From contig OZ023214.1 of assembly GCA_963995525.1 (NCBI GenBank), positions 57,489,823 to 57,553,822 on the forward strand: a stretch of 64,000 bases of DNA, written 5' to 3'. This DNA is from Escarpia spicata. Taxonomy: Eukaryota; Annelida; Polychaeta; Sabellida; Siboglinidae. The first letter of the stretch is position 1. Each line of letters begins with the position of its first letter. Both the position numbers and the translations under genes were made by a program. This document shows positions 53,805 through 64,000 of this stretch, piece after piece. Below the pieces are notes generated by a model. That model did no database searches. It saw only the letters and a program-made list of their open reading frames with translations, and had not been told where the DNA came from.

Positions 53805-54153
53805 CGAGTCTGATTTTCACGTGTGAACTGCGATATAGTCTTTAGTACTTTTCGCAGGGCGCTCAGTGACAGTACATCACGAGAAACATATTCCTGCGGC
53901 AGTGTATCCCAGTAGTCGCCACACACATCACTGCCATGTGACGTGTTACACACAGCTCCAGCATGCATCTTCGGGCCTGTTCTAACAAACAGCTCCATCG
54001 CAGTGTCCTCATTAAAGCCCTCCTTATATATGCTAAATATGCAGCCTTGGGACAGACGCTGTCCCTTGATTATGTCATTTCCAAAGTGTAGGGTCTCTAG
54101 AAATCTCGACAGGGTGCCAGTGAACTTACAGTAACCTTCTGAACAAAGGCCCC
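53805..54153 (-). CDS. candidate internal exon of an unidentified gene
   Basis: A minus-strand open frame of about 116 codons bounded by an acceptor 'ctatacag' and a strong donor 'cg|gtgagtaa'. Encodes 'GLCSEGYCKFTGTLSRFLET', 'IIKGQRLSQGCIFSIYKEGF', 'MELFVRTGPKMHAGAVCN' and 'GDYWDTLPQEYVSRDVLS'. Cys, Gly and aromatic residues look protein-like rather than random, but I do not recognise the family. No partner exon is evident nearby; the polypyrimidine tract is weak. It could be host or transposon. Confidence 0.35.
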
Positions 54154-54826
54154 CTGTATAGGGCTCTTATCTCCCCAAAACCAAACGGCCTCAGATGTAA
54201 ACAAATCCCCCACCCCAGCTATAGCCATTTGCATATAAATTGGCTTTTCGGAGCACTACAATATTCAGTAATCAAGAATTTTTATACTATGTGTGTTATT
54301 GTTCTAAATTCTGTACAGGTGTACTTATACGCACCCGTGCATGGTCATGACACCCGGGCTCCGAGCTTGGGGCGCCAAATCAATATATATATATAGTCAA
54401 TTTACCCACCAAGCAGATAATTGTGGTATAACAGTTGTGAAAATCACAGTAATTGTTCACTTTCTGCCCCTTTGCAATGCCTGTCTGTGGAAAGATGTGT
54501 CCATGTAGAAGTGTTCTTTACGGACTTAATATTTAACTCGTTACACAACAATGGCTTCATTTATTTGTTTTACATCAAAACACTAAAACACACGATTACT
54601 TATTATCAGTGGCACCCAACTTTCGCTGAACCACGCTTCCAGTTCTATATATCTGTTACAATCAATGACGGAGATCGACCTGCAGCCGCTTCGTTTCCAG
54701 GCCCGTAGTGGGATTGATTTGGTGTACCTTTGACGTGCTATTGCAGGCTCCCCAAAAAACCTCCACCTATATACCCCTCTTGAAACCTCAAATTAACGGC
54801 ACCCCCTGAGGTTCACCAAAAATCTC

Positions 54827-54850
54827 AACTGCACCCCCCCCCCCCCATTG
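54827..54850. repeat. C homopolymer
   Basis: About 14 consecutive C in an otherwise C-rich stretch; prone to length error. Confidence 0.9.
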
Positions 54851-55129
54851 AGACCTCGAGTGGAGCTCTCTTCCCTCGAACGGAACTATACTGTATGTTT
54901 TGCCCCGAGTTGGCGTACGCACCCACATCACCCCTGCTAGTGAACCAGATTTCGAATTTCATTATTATTGTATCGTCATATCTCGAATCAAGTATTGACT
55001 TAAAATTTCAACCCAATTTGTTTATTCTCGTCTCTGTTCTGATTCATGTGATTGCATTGAAGGGTCTATAACCTTTTGACCTACAGTGTGGTTTACAAGT
55101 CTTTAAATCGTTCATATGTTCTCACTTTC

Positions 55130-56820
55130 TTTACATTGTAACATTTTGCACATTGTAACGAAGGTGAAAATACTATTACGGTGCATGATGTTTTGAATGG
55201 CATTAATCATGTTAAGATTAACAAATGTGATGGATACGGCGTTATATATACCGACCACTTTATTCATGCACCTACCAAATTACATGTTTTTCTTTCTTTG
55301 CTATTCACAGCAATGGTATATCACGGATATACCCCGGATGGTTTTAATATATCAACAATTCAACCTCTGGTAAAAAAACAAGAGGAAATCAGCAAATAAT
55401 TCTGACAACTATCGAGCCATTGCTCTTAGTAGCCCTCTGTCAAAAATATTTGATTGGGTTATAATGATAAAAAGTTCTGATGCTCTTAAAACAAGTGATC
55501 TACAGTTTGGTTTCAAAGCTCTACAGCTAAATGTACATTTGCGTTAATGGAGACTGTGAACTATTTCCAGCAGAATAAATCGGATGTTTACGTGTTATTA
55601 CTAGATGCGACTAAAGCATTCGATAAAGTAAATTATGTTAAACTTTTTAACTTACTGATGGATAGAGGAATGAATCCCCTTTTAATCAGATGTTTACTTT
55701 ATATGTACACTAATCAACATTTAAATGTATCATGGAACAATTCCATGTCATTGCATTTCTCCACTGCCAATGGTGTGAAGCAGGGTGGGGTGTTGTCCCC
55801 CATTTTATTTTCTATCTACATTGATGAAATGTTAACAAGACTCTGCATGTCTGGTTTTGGCTGTATGATCGGTCATAAGTACTATGGTGCTGTTGGCTAT
55901 GCTGATGATATATCTTTGGTAGCTCCATCGATATATGCATTGAACAAAATGTGTGATATATGTCTAAAATTTGCATATGAATATGATTTACAATTCAACC
56001 CGGCAAAATGTCAACTTATTAAATATGGCAGTGGTACCGACTGCACATTTTACTTTGATGGTTTAAAAGTGAAACATAGTAAAAAAAAAGGGTTGCATTT
56101 AGGCCATGTTATTGGTCCTGACGCTCACCAGGCTTTGGTAAAAGATATGTGTCATGATTTTATATGGCGTGTAAATGCATTATCTGCTAATTTTGGGTTT
56201 TGTAATATAAACATAAAACGTCAATTATATATGTCGTACTGTACATCTTTCTATGGTGTATGTCTGTGGAACTTGCAAAACAAACATCTTGATATGTTTT
56301 ATACTACGTGGCGCAAAGGTATAAGAAAACTGTTTAATCTACCAGTTTGCACGCATTGTAATATGGTACCACTTTTAGCAGACTGTTTACCGATTCAAAT
56401 TCAAATTATGAATCGAATGGTACGATTTATGCAGAGTTGCTTGAAATGCAGTAACTCCAGTTTGAAAATGCTCTCTCATCTAGCCTTTCAAGGTAGTGGG
56501 TCATATATGTCTAAAAGTTTTAACTATATCATGTCCAAATTCAAACTTGATGCTATGACATTCTTTCGAATGAAGTCTAATCAGTTTTATGGTATGATTC
56601 AAGACCACTACCAGGAGGGGCTGGATGATGAACTAGTATGTAGAGTCTCATTTGCAAAAGATGTATTATATAATATAAATAATGTGGGTAGCTCTTCTTT
56701 TTTAGCCATTGACGAGCTGCGCTCATTGCTTACTGTTGTATGTACACAGTAACTTATATACATTGATTTAGTTGAATTGTACAATTTTAGTACGAATAAA
56801 TGTATTATTATTATTATTTA
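55130..56820 (+). mobile_element. 5'-truncated LINE with decayed reverse transcriptase
   Basis: Non-LTR retrotransposon fragment. Coding similarity starts around 55130, the main frame ends at 56752, and the element ends in a (ATT)n tail near 56800-56820. Different family from the 24-30 kb LINE (YADD context 'AVGYADDISLVAPS'). Confidence 0.85.
55181..56752 (+). pseudogene. LINE reverse transcriptase, frameshifted
   Basis: Three frames in order: 'VLNGINHVKINKCDGYGVIY' to 55399; 'NSDNYRAIALSSPLSKIFDW' from about 55401; and from 55547 a 401-codon frame with 'VYVLLLDATKAFDKVNY', 'NGVKQGGVLSPILFSIYID', catalytic 'YADD', and 'NPAKCQLIKYG'. Shifts lie near 55395 and near 55520 ('tttcaaagctctacag'). 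Upstream endonuclease absent. Clade not assigned. Confidence 0.9.
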
Positions 56821-57147
56821 CCTAGTCCTGCCAAAATTGAGCTTTTTACTAACTCCATGCCTGACGCCAATTTAATCAATGCCACTAGAAAATGTCGAAT
56901 TAATAACTGAAGAAAACCAAGCACCGCCAGCCGCGTGAAAAAGAGGAGAAAAACTACGGTTCTCGTGGACGTAAGTAGTTAGTCGGGCCTTCTAATACGC
57001 AATTGGGGGTGGGTGGGTGGTGGTACCATGAAGAAATTCTAAGATGGCGGCTGTCCCAGCTTCCGGTGTAGTCATCTGTGTGTAGTCACGTGAGCAGAGG
57101 TAGTGCCTCCTGGCGGTACGGGTGGGTAGCGTACCGCATGTGAGTGA

Positions 57148-57273
57148 AAGTTGGGGTTAACCTCGCGAAAATTTAATGTTTTTGTCCCTCTAGGACAAAA
57201 AAAACATTTTCTGAAAATTTATACAACCACTTTGGTGGTTGTTTAAATTTTCGCGAGGTTAACCCCAACATTT
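57148..57273. mobile_element. short foldback MITE with TTAA, family E
   Basis: Perfect inverted arms: GGGGTTAACCTCGCGAAAAT on the left and its complement at 57251-57273, with about 80 bp between. If the ends are 'CCTCGCGAAAATTTA', the flanking bases are TTAA, as in the other families. The symmetry continues outward into GTTGG/CCAAC, so the exact border is uncertain. Confidence 0.75.
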
Positions 57274-57289
57274 TTTCTCTAGCTAACCT

Positions 57290-59300
57290 AATTATATATT
57301 TTTACCCGCTAGATGGCGCCATCGTGTGACGTAGTACTCCGATTATCCACTAGGGGCGCTACGCCGGATGTGATGTCATACCGGAAGTCACTTGACTGTC
57401 ATGGCGGCCTCTACTAGGGACGCTACGCCGGAAGTAATGTAGTACCGGAAGTTATTTGAATGACATGGCGACCTGTCATGGCGGCCTCTACGCTTCCGCT
57501 ACCGTTGGTCATCATGTGACGTAGTACTCCGATTATACACTAGGGTATAATTATATATTTTTACCCGCTAGATGGCGCTATCGTGTAGGGTAGTACTTCA
57601 ATTATCCACTAGGTGACGCTACACCGAATGTGATGTCATACCGGAAGTCACTTGAGTGTCATGGTGGCCTCTGTGCTTCGGGTATTCCCGGAAGTGTGTC
57701 CACGAATAGAGATCTATCATGGTCAGTAGATGACGATAGTCTGATTTATTACATTGGTGTACGTTGAGTGGCGTCGAATGTTGCCTCTCACGGACGTGCA
57801 CAGTTTTTGTGTTAAGGGAAGTCACGTGATGTACGTTCGGTCTGATTGATTATGCATATGAGATGACGCCGAAAACTAGTGTATGTAGTTTAGTGTTTCG
57901 GTCATAGCAGTTTTCAAATTCGTTTGCTATGGCAGCCTATACTAGGGACGCTACACCGAATGTGATGTCATACCGGAAGTCACTTGAGTGTCATGGTGGC
58001 CTCTGTGCTTCGGGTATTCCCGGAAGTGTGTCCACGAATAGAGATCTATCATGGTCAGTAGATGACGATAGTCTGATTTATTACATTGGTGTACGTTGAG
58101 TGGCGTCGAATGTTGCCTCTCACGGACGTGCACAGTTTTTGTGTTAAGGGAAGTCACGTGATGTACGTTCGGTCTGATTGATTATGCAAATGAGATGACG
58201 CCGAAAACTAGTGTATGTAGTTTAGTGTTTCGATCATAGCAGTTTTCATATTCGTTTGCTATGGCAGCCTATACTATGGACGCTACGTCGGAAGTGATGT
58301 CACACCGAAAGTTACTTGACTGTCATGGCGGTCTCTGTGCTTCGGGTATTCACGGAAGTGTGTCCACGAATAGAGATCTATCATGGTCAGTAGATGGCGA
58401 TACTCTGACTAATTACATTGGTGTCCGTTGAGTGGCGTCGAATGCGCCTCTCTCATGGACGTGCACAGTTTTTGTTTTAAGGGAAGTCACGTGATGTACG
58501 TTCGGTCTGATTGGTTATGCAAATGAGATGACGCCGAAAACTAGTGTATATAATTTAGTGTTTCGGTCATAGCAGTTTTCAAATTCGTTTGCTATGGCAG
58601 CCTATACTAGGGACGCTACGTCGGAAGTGATGTCACACCGGAAGTTACTTGACTGTCATGGCGGCCTTTGTGCTTCGGGTATTCCCGGAAGTGTGTCCAC
58701 GAATAGAGATCTATCATGGTCAGTAGATGGCGATACTCTAACTAATTACATTGGTGTCCGTTGAGTGGCGTCGAATGTCGCCTCTCCCATGGACGTGCAC
58801 AGTTTTTGTGTTAAGGGAAGTCACGTGATGCACGTTCGGTCTGATTGATTATGCAAATGAGATGACGCCGAAAACTAGTGTATATAGTCTTGAATGTCAT
58901 GACGATCTGTCATGGCGGCCTCTATGGTTTCACCGTTTCCGGAAGTGTGTCGACGAATAGAAATCTGTCATGGTCGGTAGATGGCAATACTCTGACTAAT
59001 TACATTGGTATCCGTTGAGTGGTGTTGGGAACCCTGATGGTCACCTCTTTGAATGAAGTCCTGTCAGGTGGTTGTCCTTACATGTTATTGACATAGTCGT
59101 TTTCGATCATAGCAGTTTTCAAATTCGCTTGCTATGGCAACCTCTACTAGGGATGGTACGTCGGAAGTGATGTCGCACCGGATGTTACTTGACTGTCGTG
59201 GCGGCCTCTATGCTTCGGGTATTCCCGGATGTGTGTCAACGCATAGAGACCTATCATGGACGGTAGATGGCGATACTCTGACTAATTACATTGGTGTCTT
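57290..59300. repeat. tandem array of ~332-bp promoter-like units
   Basis: Units start 'ctagggacgctac' at about 57609, 57942, 58274, 58607 (this one longer and diverged) and 59147, with a related shorter module at 57290-57600. Recurrent motifs per unit: ETS-type CCGGAAGT, YY1-like ATGGCGGCC, TCACGTGA, octamer ATGCAAAT (58184, 58517, 58851; ATGCATAT in the first), and a TATA-like 'agtgtatataatt'. The 68-codon minus frames repeated in the first two units are incidental. Confidence 0.9.
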
Positions 59301-59419
59301 GATGACTATGAAAACGAAAAAACCAAACACATTCGTCCATAGCATAAACACAATTTTTATTTGAATATTTCCCATGATCTCTCTTGAACACTGTTCCTGA
59401 AAATTTCAAATCGATAATG

Positions 59420-60121
59420 CTAATAAGGGTCCCAACGTGTGATTTGCAAAGGTGTCGCCGAATGAGGCGCGCGCCGCGACGATGAAGGTCGTCTACGATT
59501 CCGACGACGACCACTGTCAAACGGAATGCTGGTTTCCTTTGATATGTCATCGTCCACTGATGCTGTCTGAGTTCCCGACTAAATCCATTGGCGTGTTGAC
59601 ATCCTTGAGACCGCGAGCAAAAGTTTCCCATCCCACCGGTTCAAACGACTTCCGTTTTCTCAACACGTCATTCACAAGGTCCACGATGTTACTTCCGGGT
59701 ACCGCCTTGTTTCTGTACATCATCTCGCCCCTTTCATTTTATCGAGTAGTCTTCGTGCTTTCTGCTTCATAGTTTTTGGCACGCTGTCGATGATTTCGTT
59801 TTCGATACTCTCCTTTTCGACGACTTCGTTTTCGTTAGCAGGTTGTACTTTGTTTTTCTCTTCACTGGGGATTTTTTCGATGACCACACGCACGGGTTCT
59901 TGGATACGTTTGTCGGAAAGATCGTTGTACCGACTCAATACCTGGTTATACAACACAACCTTTTCCCTCTCGTATATATCGCTTCGTTCTAATATGTCTA
60001 GCATTTCATTGTCGAGTCATTGAAAGACCCTTTCGATAGGATTAGTCGGAGAAGGCCGTTGTGGTTGAATGTTTTCTAAAATACGTGGATCGACCAGCGC
60101 CATCTTCTTTGTATACTCCAT
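59420..60121 (-). pseudogene. broken gene of a virus-like or Maverick-like element ('KARRLLDK' protein)
   Basis: From ATG at 60121 ('KKMALVDPRILENI') the frame meets an in-frame TGA after 'IERVFQ', resumes 'LDNEMLDILERSD', 'KVVLYNQVLSRY' and 'KARRLLDKMKGAR', then shifts frame to 'PGSNIVDLVNDVLRKRKSFE', 'GWETFARGLKDVNTP', with an Arg-rich end 'SGRRRNRRRPSSSRR' in yet another frame stopping at 59420. I associate this arrangement with uncharacterised proteins of virus-like mobile elements in marine invertebrates (recall, not a search). A minus-strand AATAAA follows at about 59355. At least three disruptions, so it cannot be made intact. Confidence 0.55.
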
Positions 60122-60148
60122 GGTCTCCTGAGATAGAGACGGGAATGT

Positions 60149-60385
60149 CTAGCTTGTTGATGGAACCGTAGGTACATGTGTCATAGTAGGCGCCTGAGAT
60201 GGAGACGAGAATGACGAGTTTGTTGCTGGGATCAAAGACACAGATATCGAAGTAGGCGCCGGTTCAAGTGAATTGAACAATGTAGTGCTTGTCGTCGTAG
60301 TGTTTGTCGATGGCCTACAGCGCTTGTGGGCAATGTGTTGTTTCCAGCTATCTTTCCGTGTGAAATGTCTCTTGCAATCGGGGCA
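60149..60385 (-). CDS. zinc-finger-like ORF remnant
   Basis: A 78-codon frame directly after a stop: 'CPDCKRHFTRKDSWKQHIAH', then a Ser/Thr/Pro-rich tail. CX2C followed 12 residues later by His and then His/Cys resembles a C2H2/C2HC finger. No ATG precedes the finger, so it is truncated or spliced. Its end lies 28 bp upstream of the 60121 start on the same strand, suggesting one element. Confidence 0.4.
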   Translation of the reverse strand, partial: CPDCKRHFTRKDSWKQHIAHKRCRPSTNTTTTSTTLFNSLEPAPTSISVSLIPATNSSFSSPSQAPTMTHVPTVPSTS

Positions 60386-60559
60386 TTAGAAGGCCGCTCG
60401 TGATACTGGTGTAGGGTTGTTGGCAGCTGGTAGACGAGTCCATAAGCTCACAATGTACGTGTTTACTGTTCAAATGTAAAGAACGGAATGGCTCTTGGAA
60501 CACGTCGGTCTAAGTTTGGTTTGTACAACTCGTTTTATACCGATAAACCGTCTATTCTG

Positions 60560-60775
60560 ATAGAATTCCATCTTTTTGACGGAATCTTACGCGATAACAC
60601 GTCGAATTGCCTGGAATTCCATCTTTTTAACGGAATCTTACACGGTAACACGTCGAATTGCCTGGAATTCCATCTTTTTGACGGATTCTTACACGGTAAC
60701 ACGTCGAATTTTCTGGAATTCCATCTTTTTTACGGAATCTTACGCGGTAACACGTCGAATTGCCTGGAATTTGAC
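60560..60775 (+). repeat. 51-bp tandem repeat
   Basis: About four copies of 'ggaattccatctttttaacg', 'gaatcttacacggtaacacg', 'tcgaattgcct'. The period is 17 codons, which creates two overlapping open frames that are not genes. Confidence 0.95.
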
Positions 60776-60784
60776 ATATCTCGG

Positions 60785-61270
60785 TCATAGTCTCGTCTCT
60801 TGTCTCGTGTCATCCGTAGTCTCGCGGCATATCGTGTGATGTGTGATGTGTCATCCGTAGTCTCGCGGTATCTCTTATCTCGTCAGTACTCTCGTGTGAT
60901 GTGTCATCCGTAGTCTCGCGGCATCTCTTATCTCGTCAGTACTCTCGTGTGATGTGTCATCCGAAGTCTCGTGACATAACGGGTGATGTGACATCCGTAG
61001 TCTCGTGACATAACGTGTGATGTGTCATCAGTCGGTCTGAGTTCAATTCGTGCAGCGTGTTCGGCTAAGTTTGTGTTTCTTTTGTACAACTCGTGTCTAT
61101 AGTTCGATTCGTGTAGCGTGTTGGTCAAACTATAGTGTTTCGTTTTCGCAACTATTTGTTCTGAGTTCGATTTGTATAGCGTATTCGGTTAAGTTTGTGT
61201 TTCGTTTGCGCAACTAGTTGGTCTGAGTTCGATTTGAATAGCGTATTCGGTTCAGTTGTGTGTTTCGTAC
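60785..61270 (+). repeat. two simple tandem arrays
   Basis: 60785-61030: imperfect repeats of 'gtgtgatgtgtcatccgtag' and 'tctcgcggcatctcttatct'. 61035-61270: four imperfect repeats of 'tctgagttcgatttgtatag', 'cgtattcggttaagtttgtg'. No coding content. Confidence 0.88.
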
Positions 61271-62689
61271 CACGTGTATGTATCTATGAGTTCATTTTCG
61301 GTTACCCGTGCCAGGTTATTTGTTTTACGACCGAAGCTAATTTGGCAGGTTTTAACGAAGAAGCACGAATTTAAATACTATAGTCCGAAAAACGATAAAA
61401 ACGTTCTAATGGACATTTGTACACTTGGCCCTTAATACGGTAAACTATATAAATACTGGTACATCTTATCTGGGAGGTTATTGTGTGTCTGTACTGTTCT
61501 AACATAACGCTTCACTATCATGACGCTTCACTTTCCTCGAACAATATAGATAGCGAGCATTGCGTCGTCTTGTATTGATATATGATCTTTGGCGTCAAGT
61601 CGCTCGAGTCGACATTGTGCATCGCACATAGCGTGTTTATTTAAATAGATGAGGCTTGAACAGGGAATACCCCTTCAAAACAGTTTACAAACATGATACC
61701 CACTGTGACCGTTGGTATGTACTATGATATTCTGACAAATATTGTTACACGACAAACAGTTTGACCAAAATATTACACAGATAGCTGGTAGTTTGAATGT
61801 TTTAGCAGATAAGTTCGTATAATTCCCTATGCCTTAACACGGGACAAATACACCGAACCTTGAGGCTTGATTTATACCAGTTTATATCGATTAACATGGA
61901 GATTTTTCACTCGCTATAGCATGTCGGTGTTTTTGAGTTGTATATCCGTGTTTGTAAGTTGTTTGTCAGTGTTTGTAAGTTGTTTGTCCGTGGTTATGCG
62001 CTGTAGGCCAGATAGCCTTTAGTCTCTATGGCTATGCCTATGGCTATGCTTTATCGGGTTTGGATCTATGTTTTTGAACCTATGTAAATGTATAGACTAG
62101 GAGAGTCCTACACCTAATCAAATGGTCGACAACCTATGGGACATAAGAATAGCCACTATTGCGCATGCGCAATTACTTATTTAATTGACGTCACATGAAG
62201 GGATTACATTACATACGCGCAAGTTCAATACAAGGTCTAACCAAAGCACTATCTGCTTGAACAACTCACTTCGTGTACAAAATTACAGCGCATAGCAGTT
62301 TGATGCCGTCATACAGGGTGCGCGTGCTTGCGACAAACAAACGTGTCCAGACACGTCTCGAGTACGGGTTTTGTAACATACGCCAAAGGGTTAATTCCAA
62401 AATGGTCGCTCTATTCGAAAAACAAAACAAAACGAGGCTATAGGCTCTGGTATAACATAGTCCTATATGTAATCTACATTTCGTATACATTACTTCAGAC
62501 AAAACGGTCTCCACTGAATTTATAACCCTTTTGTTATACATTACCCCTATTATAACACCACATTTTCGACGTGTCGTAGTCAAACAAATAAAGGCTCGGC
62601 CTCTTGGAGAAACCTCGGCCTCCAGGTCAAGCAATCACGTGAGTAGCCTGTTCAAATGGTGTTCGGTATATGTTATTTTATTCAAAAAG
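61271..62689. other. no gene recognised
   Basis: Mixed AT-rich sequence. The 122-codon minus frame at 62266-62634 shows no family signature. Confidence 0.5.
62159..62200. promoter_or_regulatory. NRF1-like palindrome and CRE
   Basis: TTGCGCATGCGCAA at 62159-62172 is a perfect NRF1-type palindrome, followed 16 bp on by TTGACGTCACA (CRE). Together they look like a core promoter; no gene start is recognised beside it. Confidence 0.4.
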
Positions 62690-63370
62690 TGGTCGGATAC
62701 CTTTACGATAAAAATGGCCTATGCTTTAACCCGGGATAAACATTCGAAACGTGGTCGGATACGTTTACGACAATAGCTCCTATCCTTTAATATAGGATAA
62801 AAATGGCCTATGCTTTAACATGGGATAAAAACCCAAAAAGTGGTCGGATACCTTTGCGATAAAAATGGCCTATGCTTTAACGTGGGATTAAAACGCCCTA
62901 TGTTTACCATGGGATAAAAATTCGAAAAGTGGTCGGATACCTTTGCGATAAAATTCCCTATGCTTTAACATGGGATAAAAACGGCCTATGCTTTAATATG
63001 GGTTTGCTTCGGTCTGCGCCTTGCGTAATCTCGAAAACCATTTTCGGGGGAACCCCTATCTCTACCACTTTAAAAATCCCTATCTTTAACCCGGGCGCGG
63101 TCTGGCGCAAAATCCGTATCTCGAAAACCGTTTTCGGAGCAAATCGGAAGGAATTTGTAAACGAGATTTCTCGTTTACCAGTTTTGGGGGATCCCTATCT
63201 CTCCCATGTTAAAAATCCCTATCTTTAACCCGGGCGCGGTCTATGAGACAAAAAGTCGCGCCCCTGCGGAAATCCCTATCTCTCCCATGTTAAAAATCCC
63301 TATCCTTTAACCCGGGCGCGGTCTATGAGACAAAAAGTCGCGCCCCTGCGGAAAACCCCTATCTCTTAAC
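62690..63370 (+). repeat. irregular tandem repeats ('ggtcggatacc', 'atccctatct')
   Basis: First part: 'gtggtcggatacctttgcga' and 'aaaatggcctatgctttaac' recur with period about 60-110 bp. Second part (63020-63370): 'aaaatccctatctttaaccc', 'gggcgcggtctatgagacaa'. The array meets, and apparently truncates, the ATPase-like gene at about 63370-63430. Confidence 0.85.
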
Positions 63371-63735
63371 ATGGGGTTCCTCCGGAGCAACTCAAGTTGC
63401 GCACGGTACTTAACCTCTATTACTACTGACGTGTTCTGGTGACTCTTTTTCATGAACAAGGTCGTGACCCGTTCATCCGTTTCCGCAATCAGATCGTATG
63501 TGACCACGAGGTTTCGTGTCGATGCGTCGAACGCGCGGATCGGCAAACCTTCCTCGAACCGTACCAATTCGTTGTCGACAACGGCGTAAGCGCTCTGCCA
63601 TTCTCCGTAACAACACGCGATCTTTTCGGGAGGCGGATCTATCATCGTTGCAGCGTGACGTAGCATGCGCATCACGAACGTGCTCTTACCACACCTCGTC
63701 GGACCCGCGACGATGCAGGTAAAGGGATGTGTGTT
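63307..63735 (-). pseudogene. truncated P-loop packaging-type ATPase of a virus-like element
   Basis: The frame begins after a stop at 63738: 'PFTCIVAGPTRCGKSTFVMR' contains Walker A GPTRCGKST. Then 'DPPPEKIACCYGEWQSAY', 'VRFEEGLPIRAFD', and 'NLVVTYDLIAETDERVTTLF', where the Walker B region keeps one Asp but not the usual Asp pair. After 'KKSHQNTSVVI' the sequence becomes repeat-derived and stops at 63307. The pattern resembles the FtsK/HerA (A32-like) ATPases of Maverick/Polinton-type and related DNA viruses (inference). No ATG precedes Walker A. Degenerate in sequence and length. Confidence 0.6.
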
Positions 63736-63912
63736 CTAGTAGGTGGTGGTCACGTTCGAAAATGTCGCGTTGGTCGTGACGTTAGATACGACGCCGATAC
63801 CTCCACCACACGAGGAGCGAAGGGGAACGTACAACAAGACGTACAGGACGTACATGTACACTCCGACTGTTCCTACTAGCGCTACTCCTACGACCGCTCG
63901 CGTCCGTGACAT
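63736..63912 (-). CDS. small single-pass membrane protein ORF (58 aa)
   Basis: ATG at 63912-63910 opens 'MSRTRAVVGVALVGTVGVYM', continuing hydrophobic ('YVLYVLLYVPL') for a membrane span, then a Gly/Ser/Asn/Thr tail with three N-x-T sequons. The TAG at 63738-63736 is directly in frame with the ATPase-like sequence downstream, so a readthrough or splice relationship is possible. No homologue recognised. Confidence 0.35.
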   Translation of the reverse strand: MSRTRAVVGVALVGTVGVYMYVLYVLLYVPLRSSCGGGIGVVSNVTTNATFSNVTTTY

Positions 63913-64000
63913 GGTGTTCTATGACGATCGATTGCGTGACATATGTGTAAATAGTGTTATTATTATGTTCTTGTCTGCCTACTAACCGCGTGACACCTAG

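Noticed and set aside
57619..58157. Two identical 68-codon minus frames
   Set aside because: Copies of the same 332-bp tandem unit; the frame is not kept in the later units.
60488..60839. 100- and 87-codon plus frames
   Set aside because: Created by a 51-bp (17-codon) tandem repeat; open in two frames at once.
62266..62634. 122-codon minus frame near the virus-like remnants
   Set aside because: No domain, no conserved motif, no splice or promoter context.

Overview
The window is animal nuclear DNA, and the repeat style points to a marine invertebrate; the species cannot be named from the sequence. It holds two convergent, intron-rich housekeeping genes separated and invaded by a very dense mix of satellites, minisatellites, small DNA transposons and LINEs. 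Exons obey GT-AG rules and are spread over tens of kilobases. There is no sign of bacterial organisation.

Gene 1 (+ strand, 3354-39149): the 3' two thirds of a eukaryotic initiation factor 4G gene. Twenty-one exons join in phase to give 1,174 residues plus stop: the eIF4E-binding motif YDRNFLL, the eIF4A-binding MIF4G HEAT domain, the MA3 domain and the C-terminal W2 domain. The PABP-binding N-terminus lies left of the window. The 3' UTR ends near a poly(A) signal at 40901. Gene 2 (- strand, 52575-43191): a complete Y-box protein (YBX1-like, six exons, 315 aa) with a cold-shock domain and basic/acidic C-terminal islands. Its upstream region contains a textbook Y-box, a perfect CRE and a second inverted CCAAT box. 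One gene makes the scaffold of cap-dependent initiation and the other an mRNA-packaging translation regulator.

Repeats and mobile DNA: a roughly 62-bp satellite fills 1-3040. A 47-bp minisatellite made of complete 3' splice sites (15118-16156) abuts the real acceptor of a MIF4G exon. A 40-bp G-quadruplex-type minisatellite lies at 20979-22045. At least five sets of TTAA-flanked inverted-repeat elements are present, including three near-identical copies of about 2 kb (11389, 16940, and inverted at 35677). A separate family has 6-bp target duplications (5785, 19602, 31504). A nearly intact L2/CR1-type LINE (minus strand, 24262 to about 30250) carries a TTAA element nested in its 3' UTR. A second, decayed LINE lies at about 55130-56820.

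Right end (57.2-64 kb): a tandem array of about 332-bp promoter-like units, then several low-complexity tandem repeats mixed with broken minus-strand genes of a virus-like or Maverick-like mobile element. These are a disrupted 'KARRLLDK' protein gene, a zinc-finger-like ORF, a truncated P-loop ATPase with Walker A GPTRCGKST, and a small membrane-protein ORF in the same frame. This is the least explained part of the window.
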